From contig JAJEKV010000071.1 of the NCBI GenBank assembly GCA_021234155.1, positions 662,617-726,616 on the forward strand: a stretch of 64,000 nucleotides of DNA. Reading direction: 5' to 3'. The DNA comes from Isoetes taiwanensis. Taxonomy: Eukaryota > Streptophyta > Lycopodiopsida > Isoetales > Isoetaceae. Below the pieces are notes generated by a model that saw only the letters and a list, made by a program, of their open reading frames with translations, had not been told where the DNA came from and did not search any database. Made by a program: the position numbers and the translations under genes. Below are positions 1 to 10,454 of this stretch, one piece after another (within the stretch, counting starts at the first letter, position 1; each line of letters starts with the position of its first letter).

Positions 1-622
1 TGCTTGCATTGTACGTAACAAAAAAGCGAAGAGCCGCCTTCAACTGTTTCTTGAACATGTGCCACAATACCAGGATTAGCTTCCAATATGTTTTGACAAT
101 AATTACGAAGTTTCCGATATGCAACAGTATGATCCCCATGGATTTGAGCATGTGCATTTTCTTCTGCTTTTCAAGCTACCCTGTAAGAGATAGAAACACC
201 TTTTTCACGACGCAAGTCAGCAATGAGTTCTTTTGGTTTGTAAGGAGGATGATCTTTGAACTTCTCCAACGACTTTTTAGCCAACCATTTCGAGCTTGTT
301 CCTTTGTTTCTCAAGTGTTGCATGCCACCACAATTGTGCTCTTCCTTATTTGACTTGATCTGGCATGTTGGACCATCTTGAATACAAGATGCATACAACC
401 TCCATGGACATCAGGAGATATGCATTGAATAATAAATCTAGCAAAAGCAATGTATGTCAAAAATATAAAAAGAAAGGTTTTGAATGAACCACATGGAGAA
501 AATTACTTTCTTTTATCTGCTTTGATCATCTTCAGCTCAACATGAGAACTGATTGCATCATCCCTCACTGCTCGTCGAAGCTCCTTCACGGATTCAAATT
601 GGCTTCCCTCGGCCAAAGACAT
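1..622 (-). pseudogene. MULE (MuDR-type) transposase, N-terminal fragment
   Basis: The minus strand reads from an ATG at 622 into the conserved N-terminal module of plant Mutator-like transposases: EGSQFESVKELRRAVRDDA, then a CPWRLYASCIQDGPT block, then SSKWLAKKSLEKF and a YRVA..KAEENAHAQIHGDH block, running out of the window at position 1. This module precedes the DDE catalytic core, which is not in the window. The copy is dead: a TGA at about 170 stands where the family has a Trp (YRVAW.AK), a TAA follows KADKRK at 503, and the CPWRLYA block is shifted one base from the sequence before it. A GT...AG stretch (about 435-508) between KADKRK and the CPW block could be an intron. Family assignment is from recognised wording; the rest of the gene, to the left, is unseen. 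Confidence 0.8.
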
Positions 623-1605
623 GATTGGTAAACATGAGCAGATCGGTAAGCATGACAGATCGGTAAGCATTTTCTTTACTTTTCAAGAAGTGTGGCTTTA
701 GCAATGACTATCATTCTAATGCTTCAGTGCCCGTTTGAACAAGAAAGTTTAAATCACCAATCAATTTCTATTTATGCTTATTCTTCCTTCTTTTTTGTTT
801 TGCAATTTTCTATAGAACTTTCAAAAAATTTCTTATAAAACTTATAGAAATTTTCTTATACAAAATTTTTTATGTAGACTTTCTTAAATAGATTTTATTA
901 TATAAAATTCTTATAGAAAAATACATAAGACAATTTTTATAGAAAGTTTTTATGAAAATTACTTATAGAAAATTTTTTGAAAATTCTTATAAAATTTTTT
1001 ATAGAAATTTCTTATTAAACTTATAAAAAATTTTGTATAGAAATTGTTTTATAAAAGTTATAGAAATTTTCTTATAAAACTTATATAAATATTCTTATAA
1101 AAATTTCTTATAAGACTTACAGAATATTTCTTATAAAACTTATAGCAAATTTTCTATAGAACTTATATAAATTTCCTTATAGGAATCTTTTCTATAAGGG
1201 AACAAAAATTTCTCAACTCTGATTTGGCATTAGGCATTAAAATGTGATGAATTTAAATTGGCATTTAAAATATGTATAAACTGAATGTGGCATTAATATG
1301 TGTGTGAATTTAAATGTAGCATTAATGACATTATAGGGAGCTTCCACCTAAATTATAGGGAGCGGCAAATCTATGTGTTTCATTTTTTTTTTTTGTTCTT
1401 AAGAAAATCTTGTTTGGCTTGTTTTGAATAATTTTTCTTTCTACAGTTTGTACCATGATAAAACAATGAACTAGCTTCTTCCTCAATAATTTAAGCAAAA
1501 GACATTCACTCGTAGATATTAGAGACCAGTCAAGGAGCTTAAGGTTTAATACTGAAAAAAAAAAGATAGATGAGATTTATTGATCTCTACATTACAAGAT
1601 GAAAA
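623..1605. repeat. Dispersed AT-rich repeat, block A
   Basis: Lies directly upstream of the MULE start codon. It begins with ATCGGTAAGCAT-type words, then holds about 400 bp (780-1200) of a degenerate roughly 25-bp motif of the type TTCTTATAAAACTTATAGAAA, then GATTTGGCATTAGGCATTAA and a tail ending AGATAGATGAGATTTATTG. The same order of segments recurs in blocks B (2665-4243) and C (4255-4372 plus 18199-18482). No coding capacity is seen. Confidence 0.7.
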
Positions 1606-2664
1606 CTACACAGATGTTTATAACAGTTCAATATAACTCCTGACAAGGTGTTGTGCAGGTCTTCCCAGGTTAAAATTGAGACCATCCATTAATAAATATC
1701 ATTTATCTTCTTATGCCTCCCTTTTCAATGGAAGCAATGTGTTTGATAGATTGCTCAGATATAATGATCTAATGACAGATCATGAGTATTTCAGGGCCCC
1801 AGGGCGCAATTCCAAGCTATAAGTATTTAATTTACCTTATAATTTCAGAATATTGTTAGCACATTGTTCCATGAATATTAAGCAATATCTTTAGCAAGGG
1901 AAGGCAGATTTTTGAATTTCTTATACAGTCTATGGTCTAACAAAGGTTACCAGCAAAGAGAGCAAATAAAAAAATTAGGGGAAAGAAAGGAGCTTACAAA
2001 AGGCCATTATGTCACACCAAATTCTAAATTTCTGCTAAAAATCAATAGAACAGGGAGTGCCTATCAGGCCTATTATTATGCATGGATACATAGAGCAGAG
2101 CACAAATGCAAAAGTAGTTTTCTCAATTATCCCTCTTTTGGTCTTTAACCCAATGCCCATGTCTCGAAACTATGAAAGCACCATCCATGCCTATGAAAAA
2201 GTCTATATCTCCACTAACGATAGAAATACCATAAAGAGACATACTTCCATCCCAAAAGACTTGGAGACTGCTTGTGTTCTAAATGCATGGACTAAGAATA
2301 CAAATGAGCCAAAATATTGGCTCCTACCTAAATACAAGCACCTTGAAAAGCCCGTCATACGAGATAAAAGAGGTCGATGCACCGCAATGGGGTTAGCAAT
2401 GCCAATGTGGATCATCATTTCAGAAGTTAATTGTATATTGAGATTACCCACAGGCATCAAACTACAAACTCGACGTGTCTATTGTATATGTCTGTCTATT
2501 GTCTGAAACATCACCCAATGCTCTGCTAAATAAAATGATGAAACATGAAGCAAGCAACCGAGAGAAAGAACTTCATATAGAAGAACATGTAGGAAATAAG
2601 TAATTTGGCTATATCATATTTCTTCTTTGGTTTCTGGCCCGACATAATGGCAATATTCTGGATA
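1606..2664. other. No recognised gene; unassigned open frame
   Basis: Between repeat blocks A and B. A 149-codon plus frame (2057-2506) and an 85-codon minus frame (2203-2460) overlap here. Neither shows a motif I recognise and codon use does not favour one clearly, so neither is called a gene. Confidence 0.4.
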
Positions 2665-4243
2665 TGGCATATCGGTAAGCATAAGCTCTTTTTACTTTTT
2701 AGAAAGTGTTGACAATCATTCTAATATTTATATGTCCATTTGAACAAGAAAATTTAGATCACCAATCAATTTCTTGTATAAATTTTTTAGAAAATTCTTA
2801 TAAATTTTTTTTATAGAAATTTTTAAAAAAAGCTTATACAATCTTTCATATAGAATTTTTTTTGTAAAACTTATAGAATTTTTCTTATAAAACTTATATA
2901 AAATTTCTTATAATACTTACAGAAATTTTCTTATAGAATTTATAAAAAAACTTTTCTATAAACCTTGGGTGAGATTCCACTCGTTGAAAATCATTATTAT
3001 TTTTTTGTCGGCGTGGCACAAAAAGTCGGTAAAAAAAAAAATGGGTTCTCTCTGCCGCGAAGCATTCAGCGGCATGACAATTTGGATGCCACATGGATAT
3101 TTCCACGCACCAAAATTTTCAACGAAGGCTTCCTTGACCCACGTGGTGAAGAATGATCAAGCATGCAATTTTTGGATTTCTTAGGGCCGACCAATATCGC
3201 TTTGGACTTTAAAAATAGGTTTCGGCAATGCCACGCGTTTGAAAAAATTTAACTTCCATTTGCGTTGAACATAGAGTATGCGAATTAATGACATGTCAGG
3301 TTTGACATTGACCAATATTAAATATTCAACTTTTTTAAATGCCGTAGTGAATCTCACCCTTATACAAATTTTTTTATAAGAATTTTTCTTATAAGGAAAC
3401 AAAGCTTTCTCAACACTGATCTGGCACTAGGGATTAAAATACGATGAATTTAATTTGACATTTAAAGTATATATAAATTGAATGTGGCATTAATATGTAT
3501 GTGAATTGAAATGTGGCACTAATAACATTATATGGAGTTCTTGCCTACATTATATAAAAAATGCCTCTGCCTAAATTTTGAAAAAATTTTGAGCGTTAAA
3601 AGATTTGGAAAATTTTCTTATAAGAAACAAAGCTTTCGCAACAACATTGATTTGGCATTAGGCATTAAAATATGTGATGAATTTGAATTGACATTTAAAA
3701 TGTGTATGAATTAAATGTAGTATTTAGTATGTGTGAGAATTTAAATATACATTAATAACACAATAGCAAATGGACAGTAGCATTAAAATGTGTGATGAAT
3801 TTGAATCAACTTTTAAAATGTGTGTGAATTAAATGTGGCATTAATATGTGGTTAGTAGCAACTAGAAATAAAGCTGCAGCTACTATTATTAACATACACA
3901 CAATAATACTTCAGGAGGTTGCAGATGCAGTGTTGAATATACCTGAGCCTGACAGAACTATATGGATCGAGATATATAAAATACGGAGTTGATACCGATC
4001 AATATATCACATAAAAAAGAATGATGGTAAGCCTATAAGTTTTTTTTTTCTTATGGAAATCTTGTTTGACTTATTTTGAATAATTTTTTTTCTATAATTT
4101 GTGCCATGAAAGAAAATGAACTAGCTTATTCCTCGATAGTTTGAGCAGAAAGCATCCATTCATAGATGTTAGAGACTAGTCAAGGAGCTTCAGGTTTGAT
4201 TCTGAAAGAAAAGATAGATGAGATTTATTGCTCTCTACATTTA
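2665..4243. repeat. Dispersed AT-rich repeat, block B
   Basis: Repeats block A in the same order and orientation: ATCGGTAAGCAT start, TTATAGAAA-type degenerate region (2770-2960), GGCATTAAAATGTGTGATG-type words (present here three times, about 3420-3850, so internally duplicated) and the same tail (4040-4243, matching 1380-1600). A 393-bp MITE sits inside it at 2967-3359. Confidence 0.7.
2967..3359. mobile_element. MITE with GGGTGAGATTC inverted ends
   Basis: The left end GGGTGAGATTCCACT is answered at the right end by the reverse complement of GGGTGAGATTCACTAC. The 393 bp between are absent from blocks A and C at the corresponding place. The right flank is TTA and the left flank CTT, so a TTA target duplication with a decayed left copy is possible but not clean. 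GGG ends next to TTA would fit a PIF/Harbinger-type MITE. Confidence 0.65.
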
Positions 4244-4254
4244 AACACTATTGT

Positions 4255-4372
4255 AGATGTGGAAGATTGGTAAACATGAGCTCTTTTTACTTTTAAGAAA
4301 GTGTTGACAATCATTCTAATGCTTCTGTGCCTATTCGAAGAAGAAAGTTTAAATCATCAATCAATTTTTTTT
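4255..4372. repeat. Dispersed repeat, block C, left part
   Basis: Starts GATTGGTAAACATGAGC and follows blocks A and B up to AAATCATCAATCAATTT, where a LINE has been inserted. The other half resumes at 18199. Confidence 0.75.
4353..4369. repeat. Target-site duplication of LINE copy 1, left
   Basis: ATCATCAATCAATTTTT, identical to 18199-18215. The uninterrupted form is seen in block A (ATCACCAATCAATTTC at about 750). Confidence 0.85.
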
Positions 4373-4673
4373 TTTGAAGAATATAAGAATATATTAAACC
4401 ACTAGAATGAGTACAATGATAAGTGTGGTGCTAAGAAATGAAGCGTCCATCATGATCCACAATCTGTAGGAATGTCGACCAAATTTCCACGCTGTGCTCG
4501 TACCCGGACAAGCTTGAGACTTGGTAAGCCTGCCACAACTTATGCCTCAAGATCGGAACCAACCGAAAAGGGCTAAGCACTGCATTCTGAAAGACCTTTG
4601 CTCTCCGTCTTTTCCAAATCAGCCACAGAAGCCAAGCTCTGATAAATGAAATGCGCTTGGCCCGCGCCCACCG

Positions 4674-5030
4674 CTAGGAAGGACTCCCAAAGAGAATCTT
4701 CATTTGCATAGTGAAGTCCCAAAGAGGGCTCTCACCCGGGACCAAGCTGCCCCTACCTGCATTGCATAGGACAAAGCGGTGCTCAATGGTCTCACATCGC
4801 CCCCACATAAAAGGGCATGTTTTTGCTACGAGGCTTGAACGTGGACTCCGGACATTCACCCCCAGGCTACGGTGCAAGATCTGGCCACAAAAGGGCAGTT
4901 TTAGGAGGAGGCAATGTATTCCACGCCCACTTCCACATGGCGGGCCCTTACTCCCATGAAGCTTAAGCGACCACCACTTATCGGCTGCAACGTGTCCTGG
5001 CCGCCAGGAGCCCATAAGTAAATATTTAAT
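4674..5030 (-). pseudogene. LINE zinc-binding region (zf-RVT), C-terminal part
   Basis: The minus frame contains HVAADKWWSLKL, then GQILHRSLGVN, CPFMWGRCETIEHRFVLC: the zinc-binding domain that follows the reverse transcriptase in plant L1 elements, with the typical C..C...E...H..C spacing. The parallel stretch in LINE copy 2 (32300-32620) reads SDKWPFKL...QILHRSLRVNA...EHxFVLCNE, which confirms the family. The open frame runs on to 5213, but beyond about 5030 it is sequence of the inserted DNA read by chance. About 350 bp of LINE 3' UTR follow down to 4372. Confidence 0.8.
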
Positions 5031-5285
5031 TAAAAGTGGGACAAATCTTGAATTTTGGGACCAGTTTGAAAATGGGACTCCACACACCATAAAAAGAAAT
5101 TTCTGAATTGATTGCTTGAATAGAATTACACATGACACACATAGAATTGGGTTACTTGTTTTCCTCATAAATTTTACAAAACCACTAGTTGAGAAAGTTT
5201 TCAAACTTCTCAATATTATGCACCCTCATACAATGATATAGCATGGAGGTTGCTCATGGCCTTGTCCATCTCCTTTCTTGGGATC

Positions 5286-7700
5286 TTACGTGTGTTGTCT
5301 TTTGCAATGTGAGAACTTGGATATGACCATACCACACTCCACCAATTCCCTCCTTTGAGGGGTCAGCATAATTGCCCTCCACTTCTTCTCCCGGCCCAGT
5401 CGGTGTATTGCTCCTTCAAGTTGCCCTTCTTGGCCTCCCAATGGGCTCCCAATATTGAATTTGGAATCCAGGACGCAACTCCTCTCCATCAGGCATAGTG
5501 GTGGTCACATCAGAGAGTGCCACCCCTAACCATGTGGGCAGGTCCTCATCATCGGGGCCTTACTAGCACAAAGTATCCTTCCTTGATGTCCTCAAAGGGA
5601 TCCCACTCGGGAAGATCAAACCACTTGGCTTTGAGGCCTTACTTCCCACAAAACCACTTGGAACCCTTTGTTGGGACCCAAGTGAGCATTCTTAGGGCGT
5701 GCTTGCACCTTGAGAACCCTCCCATCTTGACTTGGCAAGAACCCGCCTCTTAGCTCTCCCTCCCACATGGGCGCTTTGATTTCTAAGCATGTCACAACTT
5801 TCTCCCAGTACTTGATTAGGGAGTCCATTTGATTTTTCTTAAGAGTGGAGGTGTGCTTTCCATTTCGAACATCATCCCAGTGCGTTATGTAATCCTTGAT
5901 GCCCTTCACCAGTTGGCTAGAGTCTTTGACTGTCTTGAAGGGAGGTAGTGGTTTTGGCTGCCCTTTAGGAATGAGAAACCACCAGCAGCACCCTTTGCCA
6001 CAACTCGATACCTTGTACAGGCATCCACAACTTGTCACCTGGTCTCCACTTATATTGCATGATTGGTATTCCATCCCTAACCCAAAACTTGAATTGAAGT
6101 GGCTTTGTGTGTCCTGTCAACTGGTCCTTGCCATCTAGCAAGTATCCTTCTACAAATGATTTCCAATCTGCAACCTCATCCATCAAAGCCATTGGGTTGG
6201 GGTCAATGCAGCTCTCAAACACATCCATTAGTTCAGGGAGAGTGGTCACGTTTTCTCTCTTGAGCTTGGTGGAGAAAGTTCCAAAGAATCCATCTATATC
6301 ATCATGCGTATGCCCAACCATCATGAATCCCACTTTCACAACTTTGAATACTCCCCATCTTTGTCAAGTATGACATTGCCCCAAACATCCATCTATTCTT
6401 GTTTTCTTTCCAACAGTTGTCCAACCGAACACATAGCTCCTCGGCAAATGATTTCTCAAGTAAGGGAAATCATCCCAAGTCCTCCTTGATTCACTAGACA
6501 CCTTGGATGTGAGCTTTTTTTTATCCGCCTTTGGTAACAAAGCGGTTGATCATCCATCAAAGCCTCAAAAATGGGTCTTTGAAGGGGAATACCTCCTCCC
6601 TTCTCGATCCTTTCTCTAGTGTTCTCGTGCACTTGAAAATAGAGCTCACATGGAAGTTTGGATCATCTCTCCATAGATCAAGCACAAAATGACCATGTGT
6701 TAATACACCCATGAGACTTACTTTATCGGCGTTTTGACAACGCTTGGGTAAAAGGATCTAGCTTTGGCAAGAAAAGTCTTGTGTTGGTCCATCTTATCAT
6801 GAATTATACACAAAAATTTGTCAGGCTCCATCTCAGGAAAATGTTCTCCACCGCCAATACAACTGTCTACATGATATTTGGTCCCTTTGGTGATCTCAAA
6901 AATTGCTCTCTAATTGCCATTCTTTCTTTCTCTATTGCGGTTGATGCAAGTGTATCCTTGAGTTGAATGCAAGTGTTGCACTTTGAGAATGGCATGTGTT
7001 GTAGGGACACTCACGCCCGAGAAGTGAAGTGCTCCATAACTGCTGAAATGTGATTGAGAAAGAGGCCTACCTCCAGTAGTTTCTGGGATGGAGTTGACCT
7101 CCTTAAGGCACTCCTTTTGGATATAGCGTTGTGGCAACACTCTTTGCACCACTACGCTGCCGTGCCTCGTTCACCTTCGACTTGTGGGGCATAGATTGAG
7201 ACATGTATCTCACAAAGCTCTCAAGACTGCAATGGCCTTTAGAGTATTTGCTCTAGGTTTCAAAGTGAGTGCATTACCATGTTGGAACAAAGTGTGCCCT
7301 TTTCTAACCTGCTCCCAAAGATCTGTAAAATGAAGACTTGCTCACCCCAAGAATCCATCTCAATGCTCTCATACATACCTTCATTCCCTCAATTGATATA
7401 GCACCCAGCCCCTGTGTTTTTCATCATAGCCGGAATTCCTACACAAGGAGTAAATGAAATTAATCCTATCTTTTGAAGTCTGTCCAATGTATTGGGACCT
7501 TTATATACGCGAGGTCATCCACATTATAATGCAGCAAGGTAATCTAGGTTGCAACACTCTTGTCCCCTAATTGCCTCCGTGTTTTCTTTGGTTGGTGCCA
7601 TACTTTCCATCCTTTCTAAATATTTGTCACTTCTAGGCCTCTTGGGCACCTTTGGCTGCCTTTATGAAAGACATAGCGTCTCTTCCTTGTGAGGATCAAA
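5286..7700 (-). pseudogene. DUF7869-family transposon-associated protein, decayed
   Basis: In order on the minus strand: DNCWKENKNRWMFG (about 6430-6375), then VGFMMVGHTHDDIDGFFG (about 6335-6280), then PELMDVFESC, PIMQYKWRPGDKLW, and a C-terminal segment EWDPFEDIKEGYFVLVRP / LPTWLGVALSDV / FQIQYWEP (about 5610-5430). The DNC..ENKN and GHTHxDID motifs followed by a tudor/BAH-like tail are the hallmark of proteins with the DUF7869 domain, abundant and transposon-like in plants and animals; whether they are transposases is not something I can show. At least three frame changes (about 6350, 6000 and 5560) break it. Upstream to 7700 there are short coding-like pieces (YVFHKGSQRCPRGLEV) that I cannot place. 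Confidence 0.65.
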
Positions 7701-8430
7701 GGATGCTCATCGACCACCAAATCTTCCACATGGCCTTGGGTGGGCCTTGGGGTGTAGTTCAGTTGATGGGGCATTCTAGAGTATCACCATTCTTGTGTGT
7801 AATAAATCTAATTGGCCATCTCTGAGCTTGGGACTCCGGCGAGCCGAGCACACAATGCAATCACTAGAGCTTCCCGGGACATGATAGTATCAACTTCGAT
7901 AAGAAGCTTCACAATGCCAACTCCAAGATGTTCATCTCCGGCCTCTCATCATTCACACTATCAAATGGATCAACCTGGTAGTTATTATGCCCCTGCTAAA
8001 TACCGTCGATTGCAAGGGTGCAACAAAGGCAACCCATCTTCCTCCATTGGAGCCTAGGGCAATGGCCTCCTTTGAATTCCCCCGGCTCCATTTTACTCAT
8101 CTCACATGCTCTTTGAATGAAAAGCTCACATTAAAACCATATAGCCCCAAACACCACAAATATGACCATATGAACCATAAAACCATACAAACATATTAAA
8201 TATAATCATATTAAATCATACAACCATATTAACTAAAATCATACAACCATATTAACTAAAATCATATAACCATATTAAAGCATACAACCACACTCATTCT
8301 AAACCATATGTAAACATTATAACCATTGAAACCATATTAAATACAACCATTGAAACCATATTAAATACAACCATTGAAACCTTATTAGATACATAAGATA
8401 ACATATATAAACATATAACCTACCCTTTCA
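7701..8430. repeat. Upstream region with ACCATA-rich short tandem repeats
   Basis: No gene seen. At about 8140-8400 short units repeat: CATATTAACTAAAATCATA twice in a row (8226-8272) and AACCATTGAAACCATATTAA-type units three times (8320-8385). The phrase CCATTGAAACCATT also occurs in the fold-back element at 28002. Confidence 0.55.
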
Positions 8431-8997
8431 TATTTTGTCATGGCCACGCATTTCTTCGTAGGTGGAAACCGGCCATGTCAAGAATCCCAGACCGCCATCG
8501 CCATGGAGGGCATGGCCCACACGTGACAATGGTTTTATTGATAGACTTGACGAGGGTTCGAGGGTGCAGCCAGAATTAATCGCACCCTTCCTTCCCCCGA
8601 CCATTCTTCCTCCCCGCTTTCCGATCACTCTTCCTCCCCCGCTTCCTTAGGGCGCTCGCTTTTACCGATCAGCGATCGATCGAACCGAGCGATTCCGGCG
8701 CCATCTTATGACAAAGCAGCTTGGTCGACGGATCGGGACGCTTAAATACCGGGTTCTCGCCAAGCAGATTCATTGTTCGAGGCTATCACCGAGAAGAAAG
8801 TGAGGCCCTTTTTAGTGCTGCTTTTTAGTTTTCTGTAAGTCCTTTAGTGCATTTTTACTTATATTCTGTTGTTAGAGGCTCTTATTAATCCCTGATACAA
8901 TTTACAGCCCGACAAATCCTTATTCACGCTTTGCCAACGACTATACCCACATGGAAGCGAACTCGGAAGCCTCCTCCTCATCCAGCAAATCTTCCAG
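8431..8997 (+). promoter_or_regulatory. Possible promoter and first exon of the plus-strand gene
   Basis: A GC-rich stretch (8470-8700) changes to CTTAAATACC (about 8739), then a pyrimidine/CAG acceptor-like site at about 8907 and an ATG at 8951 encoding MEANSEASSSSSKSSR, followed by a good donor AG|GTATGT at 8997. The next acceptor-like CAG at 9153 leads to an early stop, so the exon structure is unproven. It lies between the two divergent genes and could be a shared promoter; this is inference only. Confidence 0.25.
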
Positions 8998-9423
8998 GTA
9001 TGTTTTTGTAATATCATACCCTTTTTTAATCTCATTTTTCTGTACTGTTCTCCACTGTTCTCTGTTTTCTCATTAATCTCATTAATCTTTGTATTGTTTT
9101 CTGTTTTTTGTTATCTTTTTCTTGCTTGTGGTTGAATTGAATACATTGTACAGGCACAAGTGAGAATAGTGGTTAGAGTAGTAGCAAGCAACCGAGATAG
9201 AAATCATCGAGACCCGTGTTGGAAGTAAGATATTGCGTAAGCATTAACGTAAAAATAACTAGGAATGTCTTTTCCCGAAGAAGAACTGTAATAGGAATTG
9301 CTTCACGTAATCTCCATTTCTAACTCACAAAGAAATCCATCAAGTAGAGACATGCAGAAGGGAGTGGCGAGTTGAGAATAGCCTTCAGCTTGCCAACAAA
9401 CCAGAAGTACAGTTTCTTTCTTT

Positions 9424-10454
9424 TCGACTCGCAAGTCGAGAATCTCACCAAGCGAGGGCAGAAGAGGGAGGTACACTCGGACTGCTAAGGTGTTGAGGGA
9501 TTCTCGACTCAACGATTCGATTGCACAGCCTACCCAATGTCTTCACATTCTTTAGAACTCCTGCTGGGTAGCTTTCGACTCGTGAGTCGAGAATGTGATA
9601 CCTCGCCATCGGCCTTGTGCAGCCGCAGTGCTCCACCTCACCGAGCCACTCTCCTTCAACCGTGCTCATCAATATTGGCGGCGAGGACTGGCCTCGACCG
9701 GGTGGAGGCTCATGACTAACCATCGAGGTGTTGGTCGCTTCGACTCGCGAGTCGAGAAAACGCAGCTCTAGTGCATCTCAGAGCCATTCGCAGACAGCCT
9801 TTAACCACTCTCCTTCTATCTTCCTCCTGACATTGGCGTAAGGGAAGTGGTTTTCACCGGCTCAAAGCCAACTCGTTAGCAACCCACCTCCCTTCGGTGT
9901 GGTCGCAGTGGGCTCTTACCCAATCAAAGACCGCCTCCTTCTAAACCATCTTTGTCTAATAGCGTAAGGGATGGGCTCGACAAGTGGAGGCCTCGCGACC
10001 AACCACGAGTTGCCGGTCGCTTTCAATTCACTCGTGAGTCGAGAAAAACGCAGCTCTAGTGCATTCTAGAGCCGGCATACGCTTTAAACACTCTCCTTCT
10101 ATCTTCCTGACATTGCAAAGGGAAGTGTTTTGACCGCCCGGCAGCCAACTCTAGCAACCCAATTCTCCCGTGTGGTGGTCGCAATGGCCTCTACCCAATC
10201 AAAGACCGCCTCTTCAACCTTCTTCCGAATATTGGCGGCGGGGATGGGCTCGATTGGTGTGGAGGCCTCTACAACTAACCACAGTGGGGAAACCACGCAG
10301 AGCTTGTCAGATGCATTCTCATGAGTGGGAATGCCTTACCCAACCCGCACTCCATGTGTACTAACCGGAAGTTCGATGGTTAGGCATTCTCTCGACTTGG
10401 CGAAGTCGAGAATGTAGACAGAGTTTTCAAGCATTCTCGACCGCAAGTCGAGAA
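9424..10454. repeat. Palindrome cluster 1 (TCGACTC..GAGTCGA)
   Basis: Copies at about 9424 (TCGACTCGCAAGTCGA), 9504 (decayed), 9574 (TTCGACTCGTGAGTCGAGAA), 9740 (TCGACTCGCGAGTCGA), 10030 (right arm good), 10390 (CTCGACTT..AAGTCGAG) and 10434 (TTCTCGACCGCAAGTCGAGA). Each is a 16-24-bp inverted repeat flanked by TT on the left and AA on the right. The intervening sequence is itself repetitive (ACTCTCCTTC..C, GGCCTC, CAACTAACCAC words recur). Confidence 0.85.
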
